The translations under genes and the position numbers were made by a program. Shown one piece after another: positions 48,646 through 58,439 of a stretch of DNA of 64,000 nucleotides (the first letter of the stretch is position 1; every line of letters begins with the position of its first letter). This DNA comes from Synechococcus sp. MW101C3 (GTDB lineage Bacteria; Cyanobacteriota; Cyanobacteriia; PCC-6307; Cyanobiaceae): NCBI RefSeq assembly GCF_002252635.1, contig NZ_NQKX01000002.1, forward strand, positions 186,001 to 250,000, written 5' to 3'. Below the pieces are notes generated by a model. It searched no databases. It saw only the letters and a program-made list of their open reading frames with translations, and was not told the origin of the DNA.

Positions 48646-49534
48646 AATCAGGCCGGGCGGCGGGGCGCAGGGCGTAATCGTTGGAGTAGCTGTCCGCCAG
48701 GCCGGCATCGAGATCGAAGGCCGGCGTCCAGGCCAGCTCCCGCTCCAACCGGTGCACATCGGTGAGGAAATGGGCCAGGCGCAGGGGAAAGGCCTTGCGG
48801 GCCTTGGGGTCGAGGCCCGAGGGATCGAAACTGCGGATCGTCACCGCTGCCGGATCCTTGCCGCAGGCCCGTGCCGCCGCCGCCACCAGTCCGCGGAAGG
48901 TCACGCCCTTGCGGCCCGAGCAGTTGTAGATCCGGTTGGTGGCGGCCTCCACCTCCAGGCAGCGGGCCATGGCCGTGGCCAGGTCACTCACGTGGCCCAG
49001 CTGGGTGATGGTGTTGCCGTCGCCGGGCAGGGGCACCGGCTGGTCGTGCATGAGGCGGTCGAAGAACCAGCTCTCCACCGGGTTGTAGTTCCCGGGCCCG
49101 TAGATGTAGGTGGGCCGGAAGCTGGTGAAGGGGATGCGCTCGGCCCGCAGCCAGTCTTCGGTGTGGAGCTTGCCGGCATGGCGGCAGGCGGGGTCGGTGG
49201 GGGCGGTTTCATCCAGCGGCCACAGCTCACTGTCGGCATAGACGCCGGCCGAGCTCACGTATACGAAGCGATGGGCGGGGGGGCCGGTGCGCTCCACCAC
49301 CGCCCGGCTGTCGTCGAGGTTGCGGCCGCTGCTGTCGATGATCACGTCGAAGGCACGGCCCCGCAGCGGTTCGAGCGCGGCGGCATCGCTGCGGTCGCCC
49401 ACCAGATGCTCCACCCCGGCCGGCACCGGATTGCGGCCGCGGGTGAACAGGGTGAGCGCATGGCCATAGCCCTGCAGCTGGGCCACCAGGGGCTTACCGA
49501 TGAAGCGGGTGCCACCCATCACCAGGATCTTCAC
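48617..49534 (-). CDS. CSP41-like NAD(P)-binding epimerase/dehydratase
   Basis: About 306 residues from GTG 49534, which puts the Rossmann motif at the very start: VKILVMGGTRFIGKPLVAQL. A longer frame exists upstream but lacks family sequence. Other motifs: FVYVSSAGVYADSELWPLDE, FRPTYIYGPGNYNPVESWFF (the Tyr-x3-Lys of true SDR epimerases is not evident), and QLGHVSDLATAMARCLE. This pattern fits the atypical SDRs related to chloroplast CSP41, which bind and cleave RNA and stabilise plastid transcripts rather than being sugar epimerases. Function in cyanobacteria is not settled. Confidence 0.82.
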   Translation of the reverse strand: MKILVMGGTRFIGKPLVAQLQGYGHALTLFTRGRNPVPAGVEHLVGDRSDAAALEPLRGRAFDVIIDSSGRNLDDSRAVVERTGPPAHRFVYVSSAGVYADSELWPLDETAPTDPACRHAGKLHTEDWLRAERIPFTSFRPTYIYGPGNYNPVESWFFDRLMHDQPVPLPGDGNTITQLGHVSDLATAMARCLEVEAATNRIYNCSGRKGVTFRGLVAAAARACGKDPAAVTIRSFDPSGLDPKARKAFPLRLAHFLTDVHRLERELAWTPAFDLDAGLADSYSNDYALRPAARPDFSGDAALLG

Positions 49535-49670
49535 GGAAGCAGCGGCAACGGCGCCGCCATTCAAGCGCTGAGCGGGGCGGGAGCCGCCACCGCATGCACC
49601 CCCAGTGGGCAGGTGCTGCCCCACCCCTGCCGGCGAGGATGGGCCACGACCACGGCTCACCCGCTCCGCC

Positions 49671-50432
49671 ATGCAGATCATTCCCGCCATCGACCTGCTC
49701 GACGGCCACTGCGTGCGGCTGCACCAGGGTGATTACGACCAGGTCACCCGCTTCAACGACGATCCGGTGGCGCAGGCCCTCGACTGGCAGAGCCAGGGGG
49801 CCGAGCGGCTGCATCTGGTGGATCTCGATGGCGCCCGCAGCGGTGAACCGGTCAACGATGCGGTGGTGCGCGCGATCACGGCGGCGCTCCGTATTCCGGT
49901 GCAGCTTGGCGGCGGTGTACGCACGGCAGAGCGGGCAGAGGCGCTGCTTGCCGCCGGCCTTGAGCGGGTGATCCTCGGCACGGTGGCGATCGAACAGCCG
50001 GAGCTGGTGCAGGCGCTGGCGGCCCGCTTCCCCGGCCGGATCGTGGTGGGCATCGATGCCCGAGGCGGCAAGGTGGCCACCCGGGGCTGGCTGGAGGACA
50101 GCGCCGTGGAGGCCACGGCGCTCGCGGCCAGCTTCAAAGGCAGCGGTGTGGCGGCGATCGTGAGCACCGACATCGCCACCGATGGCACCCTGGCCGGCCC
50201 GAACCTGGAGGCGCTCCGCGCGATGGCCGCCGCCAGCCCGGTGCCGGTGATCGCCTCCGGCGGCGTGGGTTCCGTCACCGATCTGCTGGCCTTGCTGGCC
50301 CTGGAGCCGCTGGGCGTGGAGGCGGTGATCGTGGGCCGGGCGCTCTACGACGGAGCGATCGACTTTCGTGAAGCCCTGCAGGCCGTGGGACCGGAGCGGT
50401 TACAGGATCCGATTCCGCCGAGCGTCTGCTAG
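49671..50432 (+). CDS. hisA: Phosphoribosylformimino-5-aminoimidazole carboxamide ribotide isomerase
   Basis: 253 residues from ATG 49671. HisA catalyses the fourth step of histidine synthesis, an Amadori rearrangement of ProFAR to PRFAR. The TIM barrel shows catalytic Asp in [13 protein letters not shown] and in [15 protein letters not shown], and the phosphate-binding ends [11 protein letters not shown] and [12 protein letters not shown] plus [12 protein letters not shown]. The Fur-family gene follows after 63 bases. Confidence 0.96.
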   Translation: MQIIPAIDLLDGHCVRLHQGDYDQVTRFNDDPVAQALDWQSQGAERLHLVDLDGARSGEPVNDAVVRAITAALRIPVQLGGGVRTAERAEALLAAGLERVILGTVAIEQPELVQALAARFPGRIVVGIDARGGKVATRGWLEDSAVEATALAASFKGSGVAAIVSTDIATDGTLAGPNLEALRAMAAASPVPVIASGGVGSVTDLLALLALEPLGVEAVIVGRALYDGAIDFREALQAVGPERLQDPIPPSVC

Positions 50433-50495
50433 GGGCCGATCCCTTACCCCAGGGGCAAACCGATTAAGGTTGAGGTAAAGCATTCGTATCCACGT

Positions 50496-50960
50496 GTGAA
50501 GGCTGCGACTGCCCCACCGCTGACCAACGGGCAGAGCACAGGCCCCACCGCCCTCGCGGGGGTGATCGAGGTGTTCGGACGCTGCCGCGACCTGGGCATG
50601 CGCCTCAGCCGCCAACGCAAGCTTGTGCTGGAACTGCTCTGGCGAGAGCGGCGCCACCTGAGTGCCCGCGACATCTTCGAGCGCCTCAATCAGCAAGGCC
50701 GCCGCATCGGCCATACCTCCGTCTATCAGAACCTTGAAGCCCTGCAGAGCGCTGGAGTGATCGAGTGCCTCGACCGCGCCAATGGCCGCCTCTACGGCTA
50801 CCGCAGCGACCCCCACAGCCATCTCACCTGCCTGGTGAGCGGTGAAATCCAGGACCTTGACGTGGTGCTCCCCGACGACCTGGTCCGCCGCATCGAAGAG
50901 CTCACTGGCTACACGATCGAGTCGTACACCCTGCAGCTGGCCGGCCGGCCCCGCCAGTGA
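50496..50960 (+). CDS. Fur-family transcriptional regulator
   Basis: 154 residues from GTG 50496. Winged-helix N-terminal: GMRLSRQRKLVLELLWRERR, HLSARDIFERLNQQGRRIGH, TSVYQNLEALQSAGVIE. The regulatory region has YRSDPHSHLTCLVSGEIQDL; where Fur has Cys-x-x-Cys this has Cys-x-x-Ser, and the C-terminal Cys-x-x-Cys pair is missing. So the structural zinc site is lost, and metal sensing, if any, relies on His/Asp ligands. It could be a Zur, PerR or Fur-like regulator; sequence alone does not decide. Four phased 20-bp repeats begin 40 bases after its stop. Confidence 0.88.
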   Translation: MKAATAPPLTNGQSTGPTALAGVIEVFGRCRDLGMRLSRQRKLVLELLWRERRHLSARDIFERLNQQGRRIGHTSVYQNLEALQSAGVIECLDRANGRLYGYRSDPHSHLTCLVSGEIQDLDVVLPDDLVRRIEELTGYTIESYTLQLAGRPRQ

Positions 50961-51000
50961 GCGCGGTGGAGGGGCGCAGGGGAAAACAGTTGGCGAGAAT

Positions 51001-51080
51001 CAGTGGCATCCAATGCTTTCAAGTGACGTGAAATCAATCCAAGTGACATCCAATGTCAGCTTGTGACATCACGAGAATGT
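51001..51080. repeat. Four imperfect 20-bp tandem repeats
   Basis: Units start at 51001, 51021, 51041 and 51061: CAGTGGCATCCAATGCTTTC, AAGTGACGTGAAATCAATCC, AAGTGACATCCAATGTCAGC, TTGTGACATCACGAGAATGT. The shared core is GTGaCaTccAATG. A spacing of 20 bp is about two helical turns, so each core faces the same side of the DNA, as in operator arrays or iterons. They lie in the gene-free stretch just after the Fur-family gene. Confidence 0.6.
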
Positions 51081-51930
51081 TCCTCTTTGCTGCAACCTGC
51101 GGGGACGACATTAGCCAAAGGGGGCCAGAACAACGGAGACAGCTCGACGAATCTGAACGTGCATCCAGACGTTTCGACTCGACGCAGGTGGAATCCATAG
51201 CTGTGCGATTCTTCACCGCTGGTGGGAGCCTCTGGAACCATCGCTTTCTCGCCATCTCGTTTTGTCGCTCATGATGGAGAAGGCGTGTGGATCCTTCAGG
51301 GGAAATAGTTGCTCCTACGCGGAAGGTTGAATCGCGAGAGAGCGAATGCGTCAAACGACTTAAGCCAGGGCGGACACACTTCAGGACGAACCAACTCCAG
51401 AAACAACGGATTCCGCAGGCAAACAGAAACGCGAGATATTGGAGTCGCAGCTCACAGGATTCGTAAGCTGGCGGATCCGGATGTCATCCCCATCGAGGAA
51501 AGAGAAAAGACCCCTCAGGTTTCTCTGCGAGACACAACCCATCCTCCAGCTCTGCAACCAAATCCTGATTCAGGGCGCTGATGGTCTGGTAGATGAAGAC
51601 ATGAATTTCAGGCCAGCCGGCTGTCTTTGGATGGCGCGTGGATGGCGCGTTGGAAGGGGTGTTGGATGGCGCCGATCCAGCGGGACAGAACCGCTACGGA
51701 TTGCGGCAAGACAATACCAATGGAGCGCATTCCTGACGGCATGCCTGAACTCCCAGCCCCCTGCCAGGACCCGTCGCCACCGTTGACCTGGGGATCAGGG
51801 AAAAAGCAAGACCTGCACAACGTGATCGGCACAGCCCCCAGCCCGCATCTGTTCACTTCACTGGCCTCCAATCAAGCTGGAGAATTCGCCGTCAAGTCGT
51901 TACCTTGGCTCCAATGAGCGCACGCCCCCA
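51081..51930. other. Gene-free stretch, ~850 bases
   Basis: No supported gene on either strand; frames are short, overlapping and without motifs. It contains a direct repeat of TGGATGGCGCG at 51628-51638 and 51639-51649 with a third, one-base-different copy at 51663-51673. The composition is lower in GC than the flanks. It may hold decayed genes or a non-coding RNA, but no sequence was recognised. Confidence 0.45.
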
Positions 51931-53625
51931 GTGACACCAGCCCCTGAGGACTCTCCAGCCAAGGCAACTAACCGTCCCAGGATCCTGCTGTTCGCCGACC
52001 CCTTGCTGCGCGATGGCCTCAGCCGCCTGCTGAGTGCCGCGCCTTGTGCCGCCGAGGTGTTCACCGATCCGGCCGCCTGCAGCCGTGCGCCCCAGCTGCT
52101 GATCTGGAGCGTGAGCGCGCCGGTGCAGCCCGCCAACATGCTGCGAGAGCTGCAGCGATTGGAGGAGCGCTGGCAGCCTGCCCCGCTGCTGTTGCTGCTG
52201 CCCGCGCAGCCGGGTTGCTCCAGCGATTGGTTGCTGCAACTGCCCGTGGCCGGCCTTCTGCAGGACCCCGATCCGGACACCTTGCTGGCGGCCGTGAGCA
52301 CCCTGCTGGCCGGTGGGCGAGTGGTGGAGCTTCAGGGCGACGGGGCTCCTGCCCCAGAGGCCACGCCGCTGATGGGGCCGATCGGGCTGGGGCAATGGCT
52401 GCTGCAGAGCGGCCTGCAGCAGATCGATGCGGAGCTGCGCCTCTGCCGTCGCCTGCTCACCCCGCCGCCGGACGCCTTCCTGCTGCAGTTGATCCTGGAG
52501 GGCCGGTTGCGCGAGCTGGGCGCCGCCCGCTCCTTGCTGCTCTGGCTGTGGGGGCCGCTGGTGCTGGCCTGGGGCGATGCCCAGATCAGCGACGACGGTG
52601 GACTGCCCAGCCAGGCTGTCATTGGCGACCTGCCGCAACCTCCGGCCAGCGGCAGCACGGCGATCACCCTGCGGCAACGCACCGCCGAAGGGGTGTGGAG
52701 CGCCATCCGCCAGCGGCTCCAGGAGTCCAGCCTGTCGGGGCCGCTCGATCCGCATGCCGGCACCCTGTTCGCGCTGCAGGGGCTCAGCGTGGAGCGGCGC
52801 CGCGACCTGCTGCTCGCCCTGCTGGGCCAGCTCGATCAGCTGCTGCTGCGGCTACGGCAGGAACGGCCGGCCACCGACACGCTTGAGGCCCGCTGGCAGG
52901 CGCTGCAGCCGGAACTGCGCCGCCTTGCCCTGCGGCAGGTGGCCGGGGCCTACGTGCGGCTTCCTCTCGATGGTGTGCTGCTGCCGGTGGCCGACCACCT
53001 CAGCAGCACCACCGTGCTCACCAACGACGACCCGGAACTGCCCGCCTCCCTGCCGATGCTGAATGCGCTGATGGGGGGTCAACCGCTGCTGGTGGACGGC
53101 CGCCTGCTGTCTCCCGATGAACCCACTGCCCTGCTGCACCTGGAAGCCCTGGTGAGCAACTGGCTGATCCGCACCGCCGAGCTGATCAGCGCCGAGCTGC
53201 TGGCCTGCTGCGGCGACTGGCCGGAACTGAGGCGCTACCTGTTAGTCAATGAGCTGCTGGCCACCCGCAGCCTCGAACGTCTGCGCAACCAGCTCAATGC
53301 CCAGCAGCGCTGGAGCAGCTGGTTCGAGCGCCCGATCCAGCTCTATGAGAGCCGGAGGCTGCTGTATCGGTTGGAGGCGGGCAGGATCACGCCGTTGCTG
53401 CTCACCGAACCCCGCGACCGGGAGCTACGGCAGCTGGGCTGGCTGCAACAGACGGTCACGCTGGCTCTTGAAGCCCGCGATGCCCTGGCACCACAGCTGC
53501 AGGCCTTCCTGCGCCAGCTGGGCGATCTGCTGGTGGTGGTGCTCACCCAGGTGATCGGCCGGGCCATCGGCCTGATCGGCCGGGGCATCCTGCAGGGAAT
53601 GGGCAAAGGCATCAACCGTCCCTGA
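51931..53625 (+). CDS. DUF3685 family protein with response-regulator-like N-terminus
   Basis: 564 residues from GTG 51931. Residues ~17-115 resemble a receiver-like fold (PRILLFADPLLRDGLSRLLS, QLLIWSVSAPVQ, PLLLLLPAQPGCSSD, VAGLLQDPDPDTLLAAVSTLLAGGRVV), though the usual acidic pocket is poor. The remainder, rich in Leu, Gln and Arg helices, matches the DUF3685 proteins of cyanobacteria and plastids; it ends with a hydrophobic helix LLVVVLTQVIGRAIGLIGRG. Function is unknown. Family identification is from memory of layout and is moderately secure. Confidence 0.7.
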   Translation: MTPAPEDSPAKATNRPRILLFADPLLRDGLSRLLSAAPCAAEVFTDPAACSRAPQLLIWSVSAPVQPANMLRELQRLEERWQPAPLLLLLPAQPGCSSDWLLQLPVAGLLQDPDPDTLLAAVSTLLAGGRVVELQGDGAPAPEATPLMGPIGLGQWLLQSGLQQIDAELRLCRRLLTPPPDAFLLQLILEGRLRELGAARSLLLWLWGPLVLAWGDAQISDDGGLPSQAVIGDLPQPPASGSTAITLRQRTAEGVWSAIRQRLQESSLSGPLDPHAGTLFALQGLSVERRRDLLLALLGQLDQLLLRLRQERPATDTLEARWQALQPELRRLALRQVAGAYVRLPLDGVLLPVADHLSSTTVLTNDDPELPASLPMLNALMGGQPLLVDGRLLSPDEPTALLHLEALVSNWLIRTAELISAELLACCGDWPELRRYLLVNELLATRSLERLRNQLNAQQRWSSWFERPIQLYESRRLLYRLEAGRITPLLLTEPRDRELRQLGWLQQTVTLALEARDALAPQLQAFLRQLGDLLVVVLTQVIGRAIGLIGRGILQGMGKGINRP

Positions 53626-53663
53626 GCAGTGGCTGGGCCCTGGTCTTTCGGCTGGGCGTCACA

Positions 53664-54260
53664 ATGACCCCAACCCGCCTCCCGCTTCGGTTGCTGCGCT
53701 CTAACGCCTTTCCCTTCCTGATCCGCCGCAGCCTGGCGCTGCTGGTGGCGCTGTTCCTGCTGCTGGCTCCAAGACCGGCTCTGGCCTCGCTCACCACCAA
53801 CAGCTACGACGGCAACATCTTTGCTCTCTACGCGGGCAATGGCTCGCTGGTGCCACCCCGCAGCACGCTGGCCCAGGCCCGCGCCGACCATCGGCCTGTC
53901 GTGCTGGTGTTTTATCTCGATGACAGCGCCGACAGCAAACAGTTCGCGCCGGTGCTCTCGGAGCTGCAGCGCCTGTGGGGCCGCACGGTGGAGCTGATCC
54001 CCCTCACCACCGATCCGCTGCAGGGCCTGGCCGATCAGGGTGCTGACGATCCGGTGCACTACTGGAACGGCACCATTCCCCAGGTGGTTGTCTTTGATGG
54101 CGATGGCAAGGTGCTGCTTGACGCCAACGGACAGGTGAACACCACCACGATCAGTGCCGTGCTCAGCAAGGCCACCGGTCTGGAACCTGCCGGCGGCGAG
54201 CGGGCCACCAGCACCCGCAGCTTCAACGAGCTCAACAGCGAAGTGGTGTCCGGCAGCTGA
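53664..54260 (+). CDS. Thioredoxin-fold thylakoid/lumen protein, possibly a photosystem I accumulation factor
   Basis: 198 residues with a signal peptide: [20 protein letters not shown] then ALAS. The mature part begins [20 protein letters not shown] and has a thioredoxin-like order [60 protein letters not shown], with the cis-Pro but no Cys-x-x-Cys, so it is not a disulfide oxidoreductase. Cyanobacterial proteins of this kind are annotated as thylakoid photosystem I accumulation factors; that link is recalled rather than shown. The stop overlaps the fumC start (TGATG). Confidence 0.65.
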   Translation: MTPTRLPLRLLRSNAFPFLIRRSLALLVALFLLLAPRPALASLTTNSYDGNIFALYAGNGSLVPPRSTLAQARADHRPVVLVFYLDDSADSKQFAPVLSELQRLWGRTVELIPLTTDPLQGLADQGADDPVHYWNGTIPQVVVFDGDGKVLLDANGQVNTTTISAVLSKATGLEPAGGERATSTRSFNELNSEVVSGS

Positions 54261-55636
54261 TGGCCACCCGCACCGAAACCGACAGCCTGGGCCCGGTGGA
54301 GGTGCCGGCCCAGCACTACTGGGGCGCCCAGACCCAGCGCTCCCTGCATTTCTTCCCCTTCGGGGAGGCGATGCCGCTGCAGCTGGTGCACGCGTTCGGC
54401 CAGCTCAAAGCGGCCTGCGCCGAGGTGAACCGCGACATGGGCCGGCTGCCGGCCGAGCTCGCGGAGTTGATCGTGGCAGCGGCCGAAGAGGTGGCCTCAG
54501 GAGCGCTCGATCCGGAATTCCCGCTCAAGGTCTGGCAGACCGGCTCCGGCACCCAGACGAACATGAACGTCAATGAGGTGATCGCCAACCGGGCGATCGA
54601 CGCTGCCGGTGGCACGCTCGGCAGCAAGCGGCCTGTCCATCCGAACGACCACGTCAATCTGAGCCAGTCGAGCAACGACACCTTTCCCGCCGCGATGCAC
54701 ATCGCCGTGGCGATCGAGCTCGAACGCACCCTGCTGCCGGCGGTGGAAGCCCTCGCCGCCACCCTGGCTGCCAAGGCCGAGGCTTACAGCAGCATCATCA
54801 AGATCGGCCGCACCCACCTCCAGGATGCGGTGCCGCTCAGCCTGGGTCAGGAATTCAGCGGCTACGTGGCCCAGCTGCAGCTGGCCGCCGCTGGCTTGCG
54901 TCTGCTGCTGCCCCAGGTGCTGCAACTGGCAATCGGCGGCACGGCGGTGGGCACCGGCCTCAATGCCCCCAGGGGCTACGGCGAGGCGGTGGCTGCACGG
55001 CTGGCGGAACGGATCGGCTTGCCCTTCACCAGCGCCGCCAACAAATTTCAGGCCCTGGCGGGCCATGAACCGCTGGCCGGTGCCCATGGCGCGCTCACGG
55101 TGCTGGCGGGCAGCCTGATGAAGATCGCCAACGACATCCGCTGGCTGGCCAGCGGTCCACGCTGCGGGCTGGGGGAACTGGTGCTGCCGGAGAACGAACC
55201 GGGTTCGAGCATCATGCCCGGCAAGGTGAATCCCACCCAGTGCGAGAGCCTCACGATGGTGGCCGTGCAGGTGATGGGCAACAACACGGCCGTGCAGATG
55301 GCCGCCAGCCAGGGCAACTTCGAGCTCAACGTGTTCAAGCCGTTGATTGCGCTCAACCTGCTCCAGAGCATCGAATTGCTGGCCGGCGGCTGCCACGCGT
55401 TCCGTGAACACTGCATCGAAGGGCTCGAACCCGACCGCGCCCGCATCGAAACCCTGCTGGATCAGAGCCTGATGCTGGTCACCGCGCTGGCTCCGGCGAT
55501 CGGTTACGACGGTGCCTGCCGCATCGCCCGCCACGCTCATGTGCACCGGCTCAGCCTGCGCGAAGCGGCGCTGGTGCTTGGAGAGATCAGCCCGGAAGCC
55601 TTCGACCGCTGCATTGACCCCGCCCAGATGATCTGA
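54260..55636 (+). CDS. fumC: Class II fumarate hydratase
   Basis: 458 residues. Interconverts fumarate and malate in the TCA cycle, cytosol. Motifs: [60 protein letters not shown] (catalytic His), and the superfamily signature [17 protein letters not shown] with the catalytic Ser. The start overlaps the previous stop by one base, suggesting cotranscription with the thioredoxin-fold gene. It faces the PhoH2 gene on the other strand, separated by five bases. Confidence 0.96.
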   Translation: MATRTETDSLGPVEVPAQHYWGAQTQRSLHFFPFGEAMPLQLVHAFGQLKAACAEVNRDMGRLPAELAELIVAAAEEVASGALDPEFPLKVWQTGSGTQTNMNVNEVIANRAIDAAGGTLGSKRPVHPNDHVNLSQSSNDTFPAAMHIAVAIELERTLLPAVEALAATLAAKAEAYSSIIKIGRTHLQDAVPLSLGQEFSGYVAQLQLAAAGLRLLLPQVLQLAIGGTAVGTGLNAPRGYGEAVAARLAERIGLPFTSAANKFQALAGHEPLAGAHGALTVLAGSLMKIANDIRWLASGPRCGLGELVLPENEPGSSIMPGKVNPTQCESLTMVAVQVMGNNTAVQMAASQGNFELNVFKPLIALNLLQSIELLAGGCHAFREHCIEGLEPDRARIETLLDQSLMLVTALAPAIGYDGACRIARHAHVHRLSLREAALVLGEISPEAFDRCIDPAQMI

Positions 55637-55641
55637 GCGGC

Positions 55642-57024
55642 TCAGAGCAGATTCGCCGCCAGCTCCGCCAGAGCAGAGCGTTCTCCTTTCTGCAGGGTCA
55701 CGTGGCCGGCCAGCTGCTGTCCCTTGAACTTCTCCACCAGCCAGGTGAGCCCGTTGCTGTCAGCATCCACGTAGGGATTATCGATCTGGTAGGGATCACC
55801 GGTGAACACGATCTTGGTGCCTTCGCCCACCCGGGTCACGATCGTTTTCACCTCATGGGGGGTGAGGTTCTGGGCTTCATCCACCACCATGAACTGGTTG
55901 GGAATCGAGCGGCCGCGGATGTAGCTGATCGCCTCCACTTCCAGCAGGCCCATGCTCTTGAGATCCAGCCAGTTGTTGCGCGGGCCCCGGGCGCCACGGG
56001 CCGGTGCCTGGCCGGGGTCGTCGCTGCCGAGCAGATAGTCGAGGTTGTCCACGATCGGTTGCATCCACGGGCCCATCTTTTCCTGCAGGTCTCCGGGCAG
56101 AAAGCCGATGTCCTTGCCGAGGGGGATCACGGGCCTGGTCACCAGCAGGCGCTGGTAGGTGTGGTCATCGGCCACCTGATGCAGACCGGCCGCCAGGGCC
56201 AGCAGGGTCTTGCCGGTGCCGGCCTTGCCCACCAGCGTCACCAGCTGGATCGAGGCATCGAGCAACAGATCGAGCGCGAAGGTCTGCTCCCGGTTGCGCG
56301 CCGACACCCGGCCCAGCTTGGCGCGGGACACCTTGGGCAGAGGCCGCAGCTGGGCGGCAGCGGAGCAGTAGCGCGCCAGCAGGGTGTGGCCGGGCTGGGC
56401 CGCATCCACCAGGGTCACGCCCTCGTTGGCCTGCAGCGGGGGAGCCTCGGGCGGCGGCGGAGGCAGTTCGGCAACGGCCAGGCTGCCCTCGCGCTGCAAC
56501 TGCTCCATCTGGGCGGCATTCACCCACCACTCGGCGGTGCCGGGGTAGAGATCGGCGATCGCCACCTTGTCACTGGTGTAGTCCTGAGCGATCAGGCCCA
56601 CCGCATCGGCCTTGATGCGCAGGTTGGTGTCCTTGGTCACCAGGATCACGGGCGGCTGGCTGCCCATCACGCCCTGCAGGCGCTGCTCCAGCGCCACCGC
56701 CAGGATGTTGTTGTCTCCGTTGCCCGATTTGAGTTCCGGCGGCAACTGGCTGAGTGTTTCGCTACGGCAGAACACCACCTTCAGCTGGCCGTGGGCGATC
56801 GGGTCGATCTCCACGCCCTCCGCCAGGTTGCCCTTTTCACGCAGCCCGTCGAGCAGGCGCGACACCTGACGGGCATTGCGGCCCTTCTCGCTGCTGTCGC
56901 GTTTGAAGCGATCGATCTCCTCGACCACCTCAATCGGAATCACGACGTTGTTGTCCTCGAAGCGCACCAGCGCCCGCGGGTCGTGCAGCAGAACGTTCGT
57001 ATCGAGAACGAAGGTCTTCTTCAT
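55642..57024 (-). CDS. PhoH2: PIN nuclease fused to PhoH ATPase
   Basis: 460 residues from ATG 57024; the open frame extends to 57462 without homology. PIN domain (1-150): KKTFVLDTNVLLHDPRALVR, PIEVVEEIDRFKRDS, GDNNILAVAL and ILVTKDTNLRIKADAVGL supply the acidic residues. PhoH domain: Walker A TLVGKAGTGKTLLALAAGLH, VTRPVIPLGKDIGFLPGDLQ, Walker B FMVVDEAQNLTPHEVKTIVT, KIVFTGDPYQID. PhoH2 proteins unwind and cut RNA in an ATP-dependent way. Divergent from the CofE-like gene across 88 bases. Confidence 0.92.
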   Translation of the reverse strand: MKKTFVLDTNVLLHDPRALVRFEDNNVVIPIEVVEEIDRFKRDSSEKGRNARQVSRLLDGLREKGNLAEGVEIDPIAHGQLKVVFCRSETLSQLPPELKSGNGDNNILAVALEQRLQGVMGSQPPVILVTKDTNLRIKADAVGLIAQDYTSDKVAIADLYPGTAEWWVNAAQMEQLQREGSLAVAELPPPPPEAPPLQANEGVTLVDAAQPGHTLLARYCSAAAQLRPLPKVSRAKLGRVSARNREQTFALDLLLDASIQLVTLVGKAGTGKTLLALAAGLHQVADDHTYQRLLVTRPVIPLGKDIGFLPGDLQEKMGPWMQPIVDNLDYLLGSDDPGQAPARGARGPRNNWLDLKSMGLLEVEAISYIRGRSIPNQFMVVDEAQNLTPHEVKTIVTRVGEGTKIVFTGDPYQIDNPYVDADSNGLTWLVEKFKGQQLAGHVTLQKGERSALAELAANLL

Positions 57025-57112
57025 GGCGTGCCGGCGTGCTGCCGCCCAGAAAGCTAGGGCGGTGCTGAGGCCACCATCTACGCTCCCGCTGTTTCGCCGC
57101 CCGCAGCACTCC

Positions 57113-58369
57113 GTGGCCCCATTGCCCGCTCCTCTGTGCCTGGCCCTGATCGCCGCTCTTGGCTTCGGCGCCCTGCTGCTGTGGCTGGAGCTGCGCCACC
57201 GGCTGCGGCCCGCTTCACCGCTGCGGCTGGATTCCCATGACTGGACGGTGCAGGAGCACCCAGCCGCCACCACCGGAGCGGCCCCTGCGGCGGTCGCGGG
57301 GGCCATCACCGTGGAAGGCGTGCTGCGCCTCAGCAACCCCCATGCCCGCATGGAGGTGATGGTGCCGGAAGTGGAGCTGCGGCCCACCCTGCTGGGCAAG
57401 GGCGACCTGAGCGGGGTCACCGTCACGGCCCGCCTCACCGCGGCCCATCCCGATGAGGACACCCGTGCCGATGGCTACTGGGCGGCCTACATCGTCAAAG
57501 GGAACAAGCAGACGGAGGCCCGCGTCTCGCTCACGATCGCTGCGCCGGCCGGCCGCCCGTCTGATGGCGACGCCGGGCAGCAGCCGATCAATCCCCTTGC
57601 CCTGATCGACACCCTCTGGCTCGAGGTGTTGTGGGTCAACTACGGCCCCTTTGGACGGCTGCAACGCCGTGACGGTCTGCTGATACCCCTGCGCAAGCCC
57701 GAGCCCCTGCAACCCGCCACCGCCCGCTGGCGAGCAGGGGAAGCCTGTCAGGTGCTGCCGCTGCCCACCCATCTGCTCGGCGTGCTGGATGATCCCGCCG
57801 ACGTTCTGCGCCGCTACGCCGCTGCCGTGCTGCAACCCGGCGACATCCTCACGATCGGCGAAACACCGCTGGCGGTGATGCAGGGCCGCTACCAGCACCC
57901 GGCCATGGTGGAGCCATCGGCCCTGGCCCGCCTGCTCTGCCGGGTGTTCCATCCCACCAGCAGCCTGGCCACCGCCTGCGGCCTGCAGACCCTGATCAAC
58001 GACGTGGGCCCGGCGCGGGTGCTGTGCGCCTGGCTGGCGGGCACCCTGATGAAACTGGTGGGCAGCCGCGGCGGCTTCTACCGCCTGGCGGGAGAGCAGG
58101 CACGCCTGATCGATGACATCACCGGCACCACCCCCCCCTACGACCAGACGATCGTGTTGGGCCCGGCCCACCCCGAGCGCAGCTGCCGTGAACTGGCCAG
58201 GCAACTGGGCGTGCCGGTGGCGGTGGTGGATGTGAATGATCTGGGCCGGGTGAAGGTGCTGGCCGCCAGCGAGGGCTGCGATGAGGGCCTACTGCAGCGG
58301 GCATTGCGGCCCAATCCGGCCGGCAATGCCAACGAGCGCACGCCTCTGGTGGTGGTCCGCCCCGCCTGA
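57113..58369 (+). CDS. CofE-like (F420-0:gamma-glutamyl ligase family) protein with N-terminal membrane anchor
   Basis: About 418 residues from GTG 57113, giving a hydrophobic anchor PLCLALIAALGFGALLLWLE. The C-terminal half has CofE-family sequence: LQPGDILTIGETPLAVMQGR, LARLLCRVFHPTSSLATACG, MKLVGSRGGFYRLAGEQARL, DDITGTTPPYDQTIVLGPAH. CofE adds glutamates to coenzyme F420, but cyanobacteria of this kind are not known to make F420, and the membrane anchor and extra domain (~80-230) are unlike archaeal CofE. So a different amide ligase or binding activity is likely. Confidence 0.75.
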   Translation: MAPLPAPLCLALIAALGFGALLLWLELRHRLRPASPLRLDSHDWTVQEHPAATTGAAPAAVAGAITVEGVLRLSNPHARMEVMVPEVELRPTLLGKGDLSGVTVTARLTAAHPDEDTRADGYWAAYIVKGNKQTEARVSLTIAAPAGRPSDGDAGQQPINPLALIDTLWLEVLWVNYGPFGRLQRRDGLLIPLRKPEPLQPATARWRAGEACQVLPLPTHLLGVLDDPADVLRRYAAAVLQPGDILTIGETPLAVMQGRYQHPAMVEPSALARLLCRVFHPTSSLATACGLQTLINDVGPARVLCAWLAGTLMKLVGSRGGFYRLAGEQARLIDDITGTTPPYDQTIVLGPAHPERSCRELARQLGVPVAVVDVNDLGRVKVLAASEGCDEGLLQRALRPNPAGNANERTPLVVVRPA

Positions 58370-58439
58370 CCCTCACGCGCTGGCACCCCTCCGGCCAGCC
58401 GGTCCAGAACCGATACAGTCGGGTCACGACTGAAGTCAC

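Noticed and set aside
51608-51917. Overlapping plus and minus frames of 87-96 codons in the gap before DUF3685
   Set aside because: No motif, composition not protein-like, and direct repeats within the frame.
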